A stretch of 64,000 bases of DNA. It comes from Phoenix dactylifera. Taxonomy: Eukaryota; Streptophyta; Magnoliopsida; Arecales; Arecaceae. The notes beneath the pieces are model-generated. The model was not told the origin of the DNA, ran no database searches, and saw only the letters and a list, made by a program, of their open reading frames with translations. The DNA is taken from contig NW_024068198.1 in NCBI RefSeq assembly GCF_009389715.1, forward strand, positions 143,225 through 207,224, in the 5' to 3' direction. The translations under genes and the position numbers were made by a program. Shown piece after piece: positions 21,151-33,060 of the stretch (position 1 is the stretch's first letter; every line of letters begins with the position of its first letter).

Positions 21151-22952
21151 TAGTTGCAGCCTAATAATAAAGAGTTTTGATAAATTTTAGGGCTTAAAAA
21201 TGAGCCTATTAAAATAAAACTTTTTTTTTCTGTATCTTCTAATTTAGAAAAAATTAGGTGCAACAAAATGTAAGGTTGATGTAAGAGTAGTCAAGACATA
21301 GGATGCAGTCTAATATAACTTCCTTGCTATTTTCCAGAAAAAATACCTCTTTTAACTAGAAAAAAAAAAAACTAATCCGTCTCAAGAGATTGAAATCTTA
21401 TTAGAATAAACAGAGGTGTAATACCATAATTTTATCATTAACTAACGAAAGAAAAATAGGCTAACAATCTTAGTTCAAGGATTCCTTTATTTTCTTATGC
21501 ATAGCATTAAAATGAAGAATGGAAATATACATGCCTTCTCAAACTACTCAAAGACACCAATACTTTTTTATTTATCATTTCTTTCTCTTGATGAGCTATA
21601 TGGTGATAACATGCCACTACAAAGGTAGACCTCCCCTAAGAACATACACTTAGGAGAGAGGTTCCAATCCGATAAACTAATGAATTCACCATTTTTCTAG
21701 TATAACTAGTTGAATAGTCAATACTTGATCAGTAATGTATATACAAAATTATCAACTCTCATCGAGTATCTAATTTTTCTCTCTAAAAATAAAAACAAAA
21801 TAGAATCCGGAAAAATTAAAGATGTAATGTAATCATGAGCCGATTATGTATGAAAAATCCTAATTATCTTCTAAAACAATAGCTGAGGTAAAAAAAATTT
21901 AGAAAGTAATAAAGAGTTGTGGCACTCCATGATAATATCCACTTGTGCAAAGAATATTCTTCTGCGGCCACCAGCCTGCATGCCATTCGCTTTCATTAAA
22001 CACAACTTGATGAGCTACTGTGTCTAGATCAGTGCATGGAGCTGGAATGGAAGGAGTAGATGGGCAAATATAGCAGACAATATTCAATTTGGATGGGTCA
22101 TCTTTACGTTATCTGAGTAAAATTTCAAGTCACTTGTTGGAGATGGCAACAGCTAGCCATTTCTAAGTAGGGCAGTAGTTTGGATCAAGTTCCAATGATT
22201 CCAAGATCTTAATAAGGCTGTTATGATGTTATAATGGACTCATGCTTTTGCCACACCACGCCAACCAACCTGCATGCCATTTTACGTACATAATGTTGGT
22301 GTTACAGCTTCATTTTGTTGGAATAAATCTAATCAAATCACTTGGGCATCAGTTAGGTCAAATCATAACCTTTGCTTTGGACATTACCTTTGATTGTTAC
22401 AGCCATTTCTAGGAAACTCCTTCGAACTTTGGAACCAAAGACTAAAATAGGAGAGAGTTTTTGGATCTTACTTACAAATAACTTACAATTGCATTCAAGA
22501 AAACAAGAGTCCAGTTAAGCATTGAGGAAGCCAAGTAAGGCTGCTTCCATGGTTACTATATGGCACCTTTAAAGTATTAAAGGACAGCATGTTGTGATGG
22601 TTGCAATGAAACAAGTCATCTTTCTAATGTCAGTTCATCAGCCACAACTCTGATGTTGTCGTCGGGTTTAATGATATTGTCTTTTTTCCCCTCATCATAT
22701 ATATGATCCTATTTAAGGGCCTCCAAACAGTGCAAACCAGGATACCAAACATGGGGCCAAGACAACCAAGCTTGGCCTAGAATAAAATTGGGGACTAAAT
22801 TACTTCCATTCATGATAGCTTGATGCCAACCATGAAAACTCATCCACATGGTCCATTTAAACGAGTGTTAGGTGCACATGGAGGTGTCTGCAAGGGTAGA
22901 AAATGGTGGCAGTACCAATAGAGAATGACGGTTCAGAGAATAACTAGAGCTC
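21151..22952. other. Region without recognised gene
   Basis: AT-rich intergenic sequence. No gene, RNA or element ends were recognised. Confidence 0.5.
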
Positions 22953-23364
22953 TGACTTATTTGGTTCGCGTAAAGAAAGACTTTTTATTTAGTTGGAGTT
23001 TTTGAACACGAGAGATAGAAAAGTAGCATTTATATGAAAATAAAATTTCTATATTTCATGGAAAAGAAAAATTCATGAGGAACATAGGAAATCTAATTTT
23101 TCCACCAGTTGAAAATTGAGAATTTTTTTTTTCTAAAACTTCCTTTTAAGCCATCAAAATCCATAAATAAGGTGTTTATAGAAAATCCACAAATTTTTCA
23201 AGAAATAAATGCTCAACCAAATATAAGCTACTTTAGAATGTATCATTTTCTCATGACCAACCAAATATGCTAAAATTATTTTTCAGACATTATATTTATA
23301 GAAAATAATTTTTTTAAAAAAAATATTTTGATGAGAAAAAATTCTTCCGTAAACCAAATGAGTT
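22953..23364. mobile_element. MITE-like element, TTTGGTT-type terminal inverted repeats
   Basis: The left end GACTTATTTGGTTCGCGTAA is inverted at the right end (CCGTAAACCAAATGAGTT). The AT-rich interior has runs such as ATTTCATGGAAAAG that recur in the element at 24.35-24.74 kb and in the one at 32.17-32.63 kb. There is no coding capacity. The superfamily is not decided. Confidence 0.6.
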
Positions 23365-24049
23365 ATTATTATTATTATTATAGAATTATAGTGATTTAGC
23401 TTTGAACAGCTGTTTTGGAGGAATGGAGATGGGTTCCCATGCTTCCTTCTGCCAGCTCTAGATGAATACATTTATGCTTGAAATACCCATTGCAGTGTAT
23501 ACGAGGGAGGAAGATTCCTAAAGGCAAGGGTCCGTGTACTTCCAACCCCTTTGCTCCTCGCTTACAGCTAAGGAAAATGAGGCCACACATGTGGCGTAGG
23601 CGCCGTGCATTTACTGCATTCCTTTTGAGCATTTAAAGTACCTCTTTAGTAAGTTTTCTTCTCTCTTTTTCCTATTAGAAAAGGTTTCTTAACTGTTTCC
23701 TTCTCACTGTTGGTTTTTATATTCTTTGCATCAGCTGGCTTTTGCCAAGCTAAAAAATAAAAAAAAGAAAACATTAACCTTATAATTTAAGCTAGTAGAG
23801 AAAGATATACCCCAAAACATCAGCTGGTATACTGTATCGATATGTTAGTGTAAAAAAAAAATCATGTAAATATATCTTATTTTTGGCCAGTAAATATTAG
23901 GATGAATATATGTAATAATTGCCAACTCTTGGCTGATCTCTCAGTATCTTGACTGTGAAATATTAGCCAAATTATCAAGGTTCCTCAATTCATCTTAGTG
24001 TTGGGCACCCATCGAGATTACTAAGATACCATGATTAAAAAAAAGCCAT

Positions 24050-24107
<58 letters not shown>

Positions 24108-24348
24108 AGAAGTTGAAAGCGGCTACCTTGCCATAAGGTCATGGCATGCATGAGAGTCCTTTGGGCTCTTTTCTTTCTTTGACAGCTCGGGGCTGCATGT
24201 CGGCCAGGAGCCAGTAGGTTAAGAGGAAATAGAACGGGAAAAAGTTCGAAGCACTTCACATGAAGTGCATTAAAAAACCTTCTGCTTAAATTCAGGAAAT
24301 CACTGCCCTAGATCTCTTTTTTCTTCCCCTTCCTGTAAGGGATTATAA
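23365..24348. other. Intergenic sequence with a CT microsatellite
   Basis: No gene was recognised. A pure (CT)25 microsatellite lies at 24055-24104; it keeps a minus-strand frame open artificially. A short (ATT)n run lies at 23364-23381. Confidence 0.7.
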
Positions 24349-24737
24349 GGACTCTTTAGGGTTCACTGGAAGAGGGGGAGAAAAAGCATGAAAAATAGAT
24401 AAATAATTTATATTTGATTGGAATTTTTTTTAAAAAAATAGAAAAGTACTACTTTTTCATAGAAATAAGATTTTTACATTTCATGAAAAAAAATCATATG
24501 GAACATGAAAAAGTTCAATTCTCCCATGCTAGAAATTAGAGTTTTTCTTTTTTCTTTTTGCCAAAAGAGCTATAAGCCTTTAGATATCATAGAGTTAGGT
24601 CTTTTTCTTTATCAAGAATATAACAAGTATGTTGCATAACTTTCCTATTTCTATGATCAACCAAAACATATAAAAAATATTTTTTTAGGAGATATCATAT
24701 ATTCAAGCATCAGCTTTTAGTAAACCAAACGAGACTC
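24349..24737. mobile_element. MITE-like element related to 22.95-23.36 kb
   Basis: The right end TAAACCAAACGAGACTC is clear, and the left end GACTCTTTAGGGTTCACTGG is a diverged inverted match. The interior shares order and wording with the 22.95 kb copy: a TTGGAATTTTTTT-type run, GAAAAGTA, then ACATTTCATG. Confidence 0.5.
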
Positions 24738-25119
24738 AAGATTTCAATAACCACTTTAAAACAAATGCTACCATTCATGATGGCAGCCATAAGGTATATT
24801 CTAGATTACTGCAAAAGATGAAGGCACCAATGCAATTTCCAAGAATAAAAGAGCCCTAAGGTTTTGTAATAAAAGCTTGTAGCACATAAGGCTTAGTCCA
24901 TTATCAAAGTAGATCCATCACAATTATCTGAAAAATTAGAAAATAGTTAATAAGATCTCTTCTTCGTTGTTGAATCTATAGACTCCCTCAACTGCAAGTT
25001 GTATTTTGCTTGGAAGTCAAAATCCTATGGGCTTACCATGCCTTCTAGAGGAAGTATAACAAGGTGCAGGTCTAGCACAAGAAAAGTAGGATAGGAAGAT
25101 GTAGCAAATCAGAAGATCA

Positions 25120-25440
25120 ACAAAAAAAACTAGCTAGAAGATATTTTTTGGATTCTTTAGTTATGTATAAGTACCCAAGATTTCTTTGGCGAATAACCGA
25201 TATGAGATTAAACACACATTCTGCACATATCCTCACATACTCTTCTTATTTAAGTCTTGGTATTCTCGTCAGGTTAATAATCTATATCCATTCAATTATA
25301 ATCACATGCACTACGATCGTTCTGTAGTCAGTCTCTATGAATTTATGCTACAGTATTTTTTTAATCCACATAGAATATGGAGTCGATGTACTTTGATACT
25401 ATTTATAGCAGCTTGAGATCTCATCTAAGAAAAACTAGCA
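25120..25440 (-). repeat. TRIM-like dispersed repeat, copy 1
   Basis: About 310 bp, colinear with 38040-38365. Shared blocks include AAGTACCCAAGAT/AAGTATCTAAGAT, the taaacacacattctgcacat block, and the end AGATCTCATCTAAGAAAAACTAGC. In copy 2 the minus strand reads like a primer site next to an LTR start, suggesting a small non-coding LTR element. This copy is more diverged. Confidence 0.5.
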
Positions 25441-26279
25441 AATTTTTTTTTATTTTTTTTAATTTAATATAAATATTGATTGATATGAAACTAAATAAAT
25501 GCCCATACGGTATCTCACAGAAGAAGTCTACGTCCTGGAAGCCAATCCAACCGATGGCTTGCGGATGTGAACCTTGGTCGAGATAGGCAGTCTCCGACCG
25601 CTGTATCTTTTCGTATCTGAACTGGTCATAACTTAAATGACTTTTGTCAGTTGTGTGTGGTTAATTCGTACCTGATCAAATATGCACTCCAATCGGAACT
25701 TCAGATTTTTTTCTTGGATGCAACCTTCTTTTAGGTGCACACGACACGAAAAACAGAGGTCTTCTAGAAAAACAAAGTCAAACCCAAGCCCCCTTCGTTC
25801 CCACAGATTCACAAGCCACGTGGCACCATCTGCTCGCCGACCTCTCCATTCCCATTGCACAAAGAGCAGGACGATATGGTCTCGAGGAAATATCCAAAGA
25901 GTTCATCCCTAAACACATTAAAGCTAGCAAGCGCGGATTTAACAACTAACCATATTTTATGGCTATAACAGTCCATCCATTACACACATCTCTTGATTAC
26001 AATTCAGAAACTGAATAAGATTGAAAAATCCTGACAATCTAATCTATGAGACACCACCCCAGATACAGAAGCCCATACAAAGGAGAGATAAGATTTCACA
26101 AAAGGCCCCCATAGATGAAAAGTTATTCTGGAACTCCACTGAATTAACCTATATACCATTGCCTATGTGGATATTTAGAATTTAAACTTCATCTGCATTG
26201 AGGGGTCTTTCTAATCAAATTCAGTCCAAGGCCTGCACAAAAAGGAACCAAAAACCCAGTCCGTCCAGAAGCACTTACT
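25441..26279. other. Downstream flank of the MYB gene
   Basis: No separate gene was recognised. The part nearest the MYB stop would carry its 3' untranslated region and poly(A) site on the minus strand. Confidence 0.5.
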
Positions 26280-27673
26280 TCAGATCAGCTCAGGAGTATC
26301 ACCTAACAGCATGTCAAGTAGTTCTACCTCCCCTTGACCAAAACCTTCATCCAAGAGCCAGGTCTCGAGCAAGGAAAGCGGGACTTGGGCTTCTGAGCTC
26401 GGCTTGCTCTCGCATTGGAAGAGGCTTGTTTCAGACATATCCGGTGTCGAGGACTCGAGATTGAGCAGCGAGGATGAGTCGGTCTCGGCCGCCTTGTTGA
26501 TCGAATGTTGTGTAGGGGACTCTGAATTGGCGCGAGCAGCTCTTGGCTTGGGTGGATTCTTCATCCACCCTTCGAGCAATCGAGATATGTTTTCAGTACT
26601 TGATGCGTAGGTTGTGGTTGATGATGGTGTTGCTGGCTGGGTTGGTCTTGTAAGAGAGCAGCTGCCATTTGAGGGCTTCAGTTCAGTTGGGCAACTGGTC
26701 TTGCCTAAAGACAATGCCTCTCTTAAAGCTTGCTTTGCCATATGGATGTCAGTTTGGAGCCTCCTCTCCCACTGGCCTTTGGAGATAGATTGACGACTCG
26801 AAAGCCCGCCACTCATCGAGCTATCGTTGCCAGCTTGGAGCTTCTTTAGTTTCTTCTTCAGATGGGTGTTCCAGTAGTTCTTGATGTCATTATCTGTTCT
26901 CTCTGGGAGATAAGAAGCTATGGCTGCCCATCTAACACATCAATATAGGCAAGTGAGAGCCTAGATCCAAAGTGCTTCATATTATATAATAAAGTTTCTA
27001 GGAAAAAGTTTCTTGGATGGAAGATTGGTTTGGTGGTATTTTTACCGATTGCCAAGAAGAGCTTGGAGATGGATCATGAGCTTCTCCTCTTGTTCTGTGA
27101 AATTGCCTCGCTTGATCCCTGGCCGGAGGTAATTAGTCCATCTTAGTCTACAGCTCTTGCTGCATCTCATCAGCCCTGGTAAACACGAGATAGTTTAATA
27201 AACAAATCGCAACATAACATAGACAAAATTAGACCCTGAAGACCAGCCTTTTAGATCTAGATTTCTATATATAACCACTAATCCAAACTAAAGCAAGGCC
27301 TCAGGTAGTACCTAACTCACCATGTAGGAGATATCGGTTTGGAAAACACACTGGATATTTAATCGACACATCAACAAAGCTCGACACTTCATGACTAGGC
27401 AGGCTGTGTGTGTGTAGGAGAGAGAGAAAGAGACCTTCTAATCAAAGGAATGGATTGCTATACTAGGAACCTAGCTAGATCGGCCTTTTGGATGTCATGG
27501 ACAAGCGGAAGGGGGTGGAAAAGAGGGTAGAGGATCTCACCAGTATTTGTAGGCACAGCCTTCCAGTTCCCGGGACCATGCTCTTGGATGTAGGAGACTA
27601 GGATGAGGTCCTCTTCTGGAGTCCAAGGGCCTTTCTTCACACCAACCTTATCACAACAAGGAGGTCTCCCCAT
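26280..27673 (-). CDS. R2R3-MYB transcription factor, subgroup 1 (MYB60/MYB306-like)
   Basis: Three exons on the minus strand: 27541-27673, 27046-27175 and 26280-26931 (133, 130 and 652 bp), separated by introns of 365 and 114 bp with GT-AG ends in phase. The joined frame is 915 bp, 304 residues. It opens [20 protein letters not shown]. The R2 and R3 repeats (about residues 14-115) show the spaced tryptophans, and the second repeat ends [20 protein letters not shown]. The C-terminal region contains [15 protein letters not shown], a subgroup 1 motif seen in MYB30/60/94/96/306 relatives, and ends in a Leu-rich acidic stretch (LLDMLLGD). The exon sizes are the classic pattern for this family. 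Members act in the nucleus; relatives control stomatal, cuticular wax or stress genes, so the exact role here is inferred only to subgroup level. The gene looks intact. Confidence 0.95.
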
Positions 27674-27832
27674 GTATACCCTCTACTCGCCTTTCTCTTC
27701 CTTCTATCTAAAAACGACTCGAGATAGATATACGGGACCTCTTTTCTTCCGTTTTCTTCTCTTCTTCCCCCTATTTTCCTTTTCTCTTGGAAGAAAGCAA
27801 AGACAAGGTTCCAAGGCAGAAGTTGCTTCTCA

Positions 27833-27840
27833 TATATATA
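27833..27840 (-). promoter_or_regulatory. Probable TATA box of the MYB gene
   Basis: The minus-strand sequence TATATATA lies about 160 bp upstream of the MYB ATG. This would give a pyrimidine-rich leader of roughly 130 bases. No other good TATA is nearer. Confidence 0.5.
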
Positions 27841-28303
27841 CACTCAATAAGAGGTTGTGCTCGGCGGCAACTGGCCGCTGCCCAAAAGTGGTATAAAGAG
27901 GGAGGAGGGCTGGGATGGAGGTCACCGAGTCAAAAGAAGACAGCAAGGTGCATTTACTCCTCTAGGGCTCTCCAGAGTCCAAAGTCAGCCTGGTGAAGCG
28001 AAAGGCCTCTCCCTGCCTTTCTCCCTCTCTCTCTCTCTGATCTGCAAAACCGCGTGCATTGAATGAATTCATCTTTTGGAGGGCCTCTCAGTTTTTCATG
28101 GAATGGAATGCATGTCATCAGTGCATGGAGAAGTAATATGATGTGAATTCACTGTACTGGCGCAGGACAGCGACGATTCTATTCCGGCATGGTACACGGG
28201 AGTTAACTCCTTCCATCAAGTTTGGTCCTGATGTTAATTGGATTACTATTGTCAAAACCCGTTTGTGATGCATTCCTAAGATAAAGGAAAATAGAAGACG
28301 TAT
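27841..28303. other. MYB promoter-side sequence
   Basis: Upstream flank of the MYB gene with short CT runs (28025-28038). No gene was recognised. Confidence 0.5.
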
Positions 28304-29627
28304 TGTCACACCACAACTGTCACAGTACCCCAACCCAAAATTAAAGTCAGAGATCCCAGTAACTGTAGCATACTCATAAAACACCCTCACGCAAGGCATC
28401 TCAATATAGGATCGTAAAAAATAATAAAATAATATATAATCAATGCTCAAATTTTAATTTAAATAACTAGAATTAAATTTTAATGCCTCATGATATCAAT
28501 AATATTTAAAAACTAGGGCTTGCATCAAATTCTAGACAAATCTAAATTAAAGATATCAAATTCGGACTCTAGTTACTCTTTGAATCATACCTCCACCTCA
28601 TGTCCTTAATTTTCAGAATCTGAAAAAATAAAAAAGATAATGAGCTTAATGACCTAGTAAGTAATAAATACCCTAACTAGATAATTCATATAATAGCATA
28701 AGATACGATAGTAAAATATAAATTGCCACGAATCTATGTAAAGACATAACCAATTTCATTTCAAAACACAAATACATTAAACTTTATATCTTTCAAATAT
28801 TTATATATGTAATTATAAATCTAATTTGAAATAAATCACATTTAACTCAACAACCTTTAATTATAGCCACACCTATATCCTGTGGTTAAGCCAGAAATAA
28901 AACCACACTTATACCCTGCTGAGTGGACCAAAATACCGTATTTACACCTTGTAGAGTAGGTAAGAATACCACATTTATATCTTGTGGCGAGGCCGAAAGC
29001 AAAAAATCAATAAGTTCAATAATAGTTAGAATGCCAATGTATAACCCCTAATTGGCATGATCCGATATATAGTCAGACTGAGAGTTCCAATCTGATACAT
29101 GTTAAAGTTCTTTTTATAAACTAATATATAGATCATAATTCATTCAAAATATCATTTTATAAATTCATAAATCATATACAAATTGATTAACAATTTATTA
29201 GATATAAAAATAATATTACATAAATGAAGAATTTAGAAAAGATAAATTATTACTTACCTTGCGAGCAAAACCAAACTATAGGTCCATATAATTTCGACAA
29301 ACCTGTCGGTGGTGAGGTAAAAAGGGGTGTGGGGCCGATGGAGGCTAGGTTTTCTAGCTAGTGTAGGAAATCGAGATGGAAGAGGAATCTATCTTTTAAG
29401 TCAAACAGAGCTCTATCTTTTTTCCATCTCCTACTCTAAGTTACTTCTGTCCTTTTTTTTTCCTATCTCCTAGTCCAAGTCAAAAAGGGCTCTATCTTCT
29501 TTTTTTTTTTATTCCTACTTTAAATCGAACAGGGCTCTATCTTTTTTTCCATCTCCTACTACAACTTACATCTGGACTAATCAAGTGGACCAGATCTAGT
29601 TTCTTATTAACTGGGCTGGGTGTTACA
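28304..29627 (-). mobile_element. Probable solo LTR, 1.3 kb
   Basis: The plus strand begins TGTCACACC and ends GGGTGTTACA, so read on the minus strand it starts TGTAACACCC and ends with CA, as gypsy-type plant LTRs do. The flanking pentamers are CGTAT (28299-28303) and TGTAT (29628-29632), one apparent C-to-T change apart. Inside are about four diverged units of 33-36 bp near 28869-29000 and three units with GCTCTATCTT near 29400-29560. No internal retroelement sequence flanks it. Layout resembles the chromovirus LTR at 42.06 kb, but the sequence is a different family. Confidence 0.55.
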
Positions 29628-29632
29628 TGTAT

Positions 29633-32167
29633 ACCAACACAAATTTTAAAAGTATTTTTGAGCCCAAATAATATGAGGTTCTTCAAAATTGTAAGGCTGC
29701 GGTAAGCATTTAATACTTCTTTAGGTATAATTGTTGCCAAAAAAATTTTGTTTTTAAATCCATTATAATTTAATATGCCTGTATGAAAATACGTTCGCAC
29801 ACATGTATGTTTGTGGACCCAATTAATGTACCATCACATATATTAATTCATCTAATTTATAAATAATAATCAATTTGTTCCATAAATGGATTCAACTATT
29901 TGTTTTTTTTGGGCATAATTCTGTCCTCAAGTCACTCTAGTTTTTAAAACATTCCCGGGGACATTTTCTCAGGCAACTAGGTGTTCTGTCAAATCCTTTT
30001 ACTCACAAGGCCATAGTTTGATTCAATTCAAGAGTCAACCAAGTGAAGCCGATTCAAGGACTCAGCCAAGTACCCAATGAGTCTTGAACATCAAGACTCA
30101 ACAATATATAGATATATAATTAAATATATATTTTATTGAATACTAATTTTTAACAACCTAAACAAAGATGTTTATATTTATGGATATATAGATCCCTAAT
30201 CAATAATTTATTATCAACATATGATTAATAAATTAATTTAGCAATTAAAATAAAAAATAAAACATTTAATAACTACTTGAAATGTTCTCCTCTACTATTT
30301 GCATCTTCATGTTAAGTGCTAGTTCGGCATGACCGGCACTCAATGCATGATGAAAATTAGCAACGATAAATTATCGGATAGGTGAGGATTAGATGCCCCA
30401 ATACTTCACGTTCAATTTATATTGTTATATTTTCATACTCAATACACTAAAAGTCATCCTCCAATAACTTGTTTTGAACAAAAATATTAAAAAAATGATA
30501 TTAAAATGTATTGTAGTTAATGTTCAGGATTCAATTGGGTCAAACAACATGAATGGAATTTCGAGTAATCATGACAAGCGGGTCGAGATTGACCTAAGAT
30601 CTAAGTTTTATACAAGTCAAGCCTCCTATCGAGTCGACTTGAAAACTTGCCGGGCCAAGTTTCAAGCGATAAGTTTTTAAACTATGTTTGATATTAAATT
30701 TGATCTGCATGTATCTAGCATAAGCATAGCTAAATGCACCCCATCCACCTAGTTCCCTTTCTGTTACTGTATCTGCGTGTATGATCTCTACTATTATAAT
30801 GTAAATGCTGGGAGGAAGGACTCCTTGAACAACTCTATTTTTGAGATGCTTACCAAGATAGCCTCTCAAATAATAGTTATGATCTTTTCCCTTTGGAAGC
30901 TTTTCCTCTAGTCCACATGCAAGTGGTATAAAACTCAAACTTCAAATTGTTCTAATTATAGGTCGCTCATGATTATTTCCAATCCTCAATCTTTTCTAAA
31001 CTACTATATATAGCACTGGAAAAAAAAACCCTCTAATGAGGTCATAAAAGGATACATATGAGGAGTCTTGTGTCCGCAGCACATGCCCTATTGCACAGAT
31101 TTTAAAGTGCCAACCACTCTCTGCTCACCCAACCTACCGTGTGGCTCCATTAGTGGGGTTAAACCAAGAACTAGAAAAAATAATAGTAGAAGAGGAAGAG
31201 TTTCTTGGTGATCCCCCCCTTCCCCTTTCAAGCTCTCTCCACGCTCTCTTCTATCCTCTCTTCAACTCCAAGCCTTCCAATGCCAAATTCAACATTGGTC
31301 TCTCCTTGAAGCTAGTCACTCCTCCAAATCAACATTAGGATATTATCTATCTTCCCGCTTTGTTCTTTCCTCTTATGTCTCCTCTTTTGTCTATGCAAAA
31401 CCTGGTTAGAGTATTGACATACCGTTAACCCTAATACAAACATCTTGTGATGATGATACATATCTGTTAGAAGTGTAAAAGAAGGCCACAAATCTTTAGT
31501 CCCATACTGCTTGAATATTAGAAAAGATTGTGCTTATAAGGGATCTCCATTCTCTTTCCTTCGCAAGGCGCCTTTTGGACAAAACCGTGAAGGATATCTC
31601 CCATCCTGAAAAGACGGAAGAGCTCCCAAAAATGGATAATACCTCGTGATGGGACAATTTTTTTTCCAACTCTAACAATATCCAACAATTCATTGACGCA
31701 CACACCCATTGTTCTCTCAATACACACCTTAGAGTGTATTGATACATGCCTCAAAGTGAAGTAATACATGCTTTAAATCCTTATTTCGCGAATATATAAC
31801 GTATGTTCAAGTAATGCACATGAGCGTTTTCAGCGTGCTAATACATGCCCAACAGTTCATTGGTACGCACCCATGCCTTGTCAATACGCAAATTGTGTTT
31901 TATCGATACTATGCACATATAATCAAATTGAAGTAATACGTAGTCTATAATTTTGTTTAATTATTAAAAATATTTAACTATGTACTGTGATGATGTATTC
32001 CAAAGGCCTGGTTAATTTGACTTCTGCTGAGAGAGCGAAGTCACTCCAGATCCTGACGAGAAGGAAAGACAAAAAACCTATGATGAAGGCTTCTAAAGCC
32101 AAGATAGATTGCATGCACGTAGTTGTCTTTATGGTTTCTAGATATCTTTGACTTTGGGAACTTTTCA
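29633..32167. other. Region without recognised gene
   Basis: AT-rich. Short frames only, none with a recognised family. A run of ACAGT-free simple sequence and scattered repeats such as AATACATGC/AATACGCA near 31740-31900 were seen but not classified. Confidence 0.45.
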
Positions 32168-32631
32168 GGGCTCGTTTGGTTCACGGGAAGCATTTTTCCT
32201 CCTAAAAATATAATTTCTGGGAAACAAATTTTTCCAGAAAGAGAATGCCTAGGAAAGTACTTTTGGCATGTTTGGTTGACCATGAAAAAGTGACAAATTT
32301 TCAAAGTGCTTATGTTTGGTTGACCATCCACTTTCCTGGAAAAGTTATGTATAATTTCTATTATGCCCTTATAAAAATTAGATCTTTAATACCTTTTTAA
32401 TGCTGAAGAGTCTTTTTGGGAAAAAATAAAAATAAAGTGATTCCCGCCTTATGGGAAATCCCATATTTCTCATGGAAAAGACTTTCACATGAAATGTGGA
32501 AATCATATTCCCATGGGAATACAACTTTTCCATCTCTCTCCTTTGAAAACTCCAACCAAACAAGAGGCATATCATTACTTTTTCGTTGACCATATTTTTC
32601 CCCTTTCTTTTTCCGCGAACCAAATGAGCCC
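32168..32631. mobile_element. MITE-like element with GGGCTCGTTTGGTTC termini
   Basis: The left terminus GGGCTCGTTTGGTTCACGG is inverted at the right end (CCGCGAACCAAATGAGCCC). TCA flanks both sides, compatible with a 3-bp target duplication. The interior contains repeated GTTTGGTTGACCAT. It is non-coding. A 3-bp duplication would fit the PIF/Harbinger type, but this is not certain. Confidence 0.65.
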
Positions 32632-32764
32632 TCAGAGTGAAGAAGTTGATGCATTCCTGTAACTTCTTGTGATGAGGGTTCTGAAGTGGTAAAAAAGGGC
32701 CTTCAAGAGACTGTTGAAAACGTGAACCCAACCAATGCCGAGTTTTTTGCTTTTTTTTGTGTTG

Positions 32765-33060
32765 GAGAATAAGGTTTACTGAACCGTGCCAAACCGCCCG
32801 ATTCAGACAGTACCAAATTGATATGGTGCAAAATCAAGTAGATTCGTCATTCATATTTGGTTCCGGCCCGATATTGGACCGGTCGGAACTGGTTATTTAC
32901 TAGCCGAAACCAACCGAAATCGGTCGGTTCGCACCGAGTCAATTAAGTTTCGAATCGGATGGGATATGAGCCACCTGCCACGGCTCTATTAGCACTGAAC
33001 CGTACCGAGCATCGATCGGTACAAATTTTGGTACCGGTTTGGAGGACCTTGTTGGAAAAA
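32765..33060. repeat. Dispersed repeat rich in ACCGGT/CCGGTC motifs
   Basis: Motifs GGACCGGTCGGAAC, AACCGAAATCGGTCGG and GGTACCGGTTTGG occur in both orientations, suggesting a foldback-like non-coding repeat. The boundaries are approximate. The AT-rich surroundings make the GC jump obvious. Confidence 0.4.

Noticed and set aside
24035-24259. Minus-strand frame with alternating Arg-Glu
   Set aside because: Translation of the (CT)25 microsatellite.
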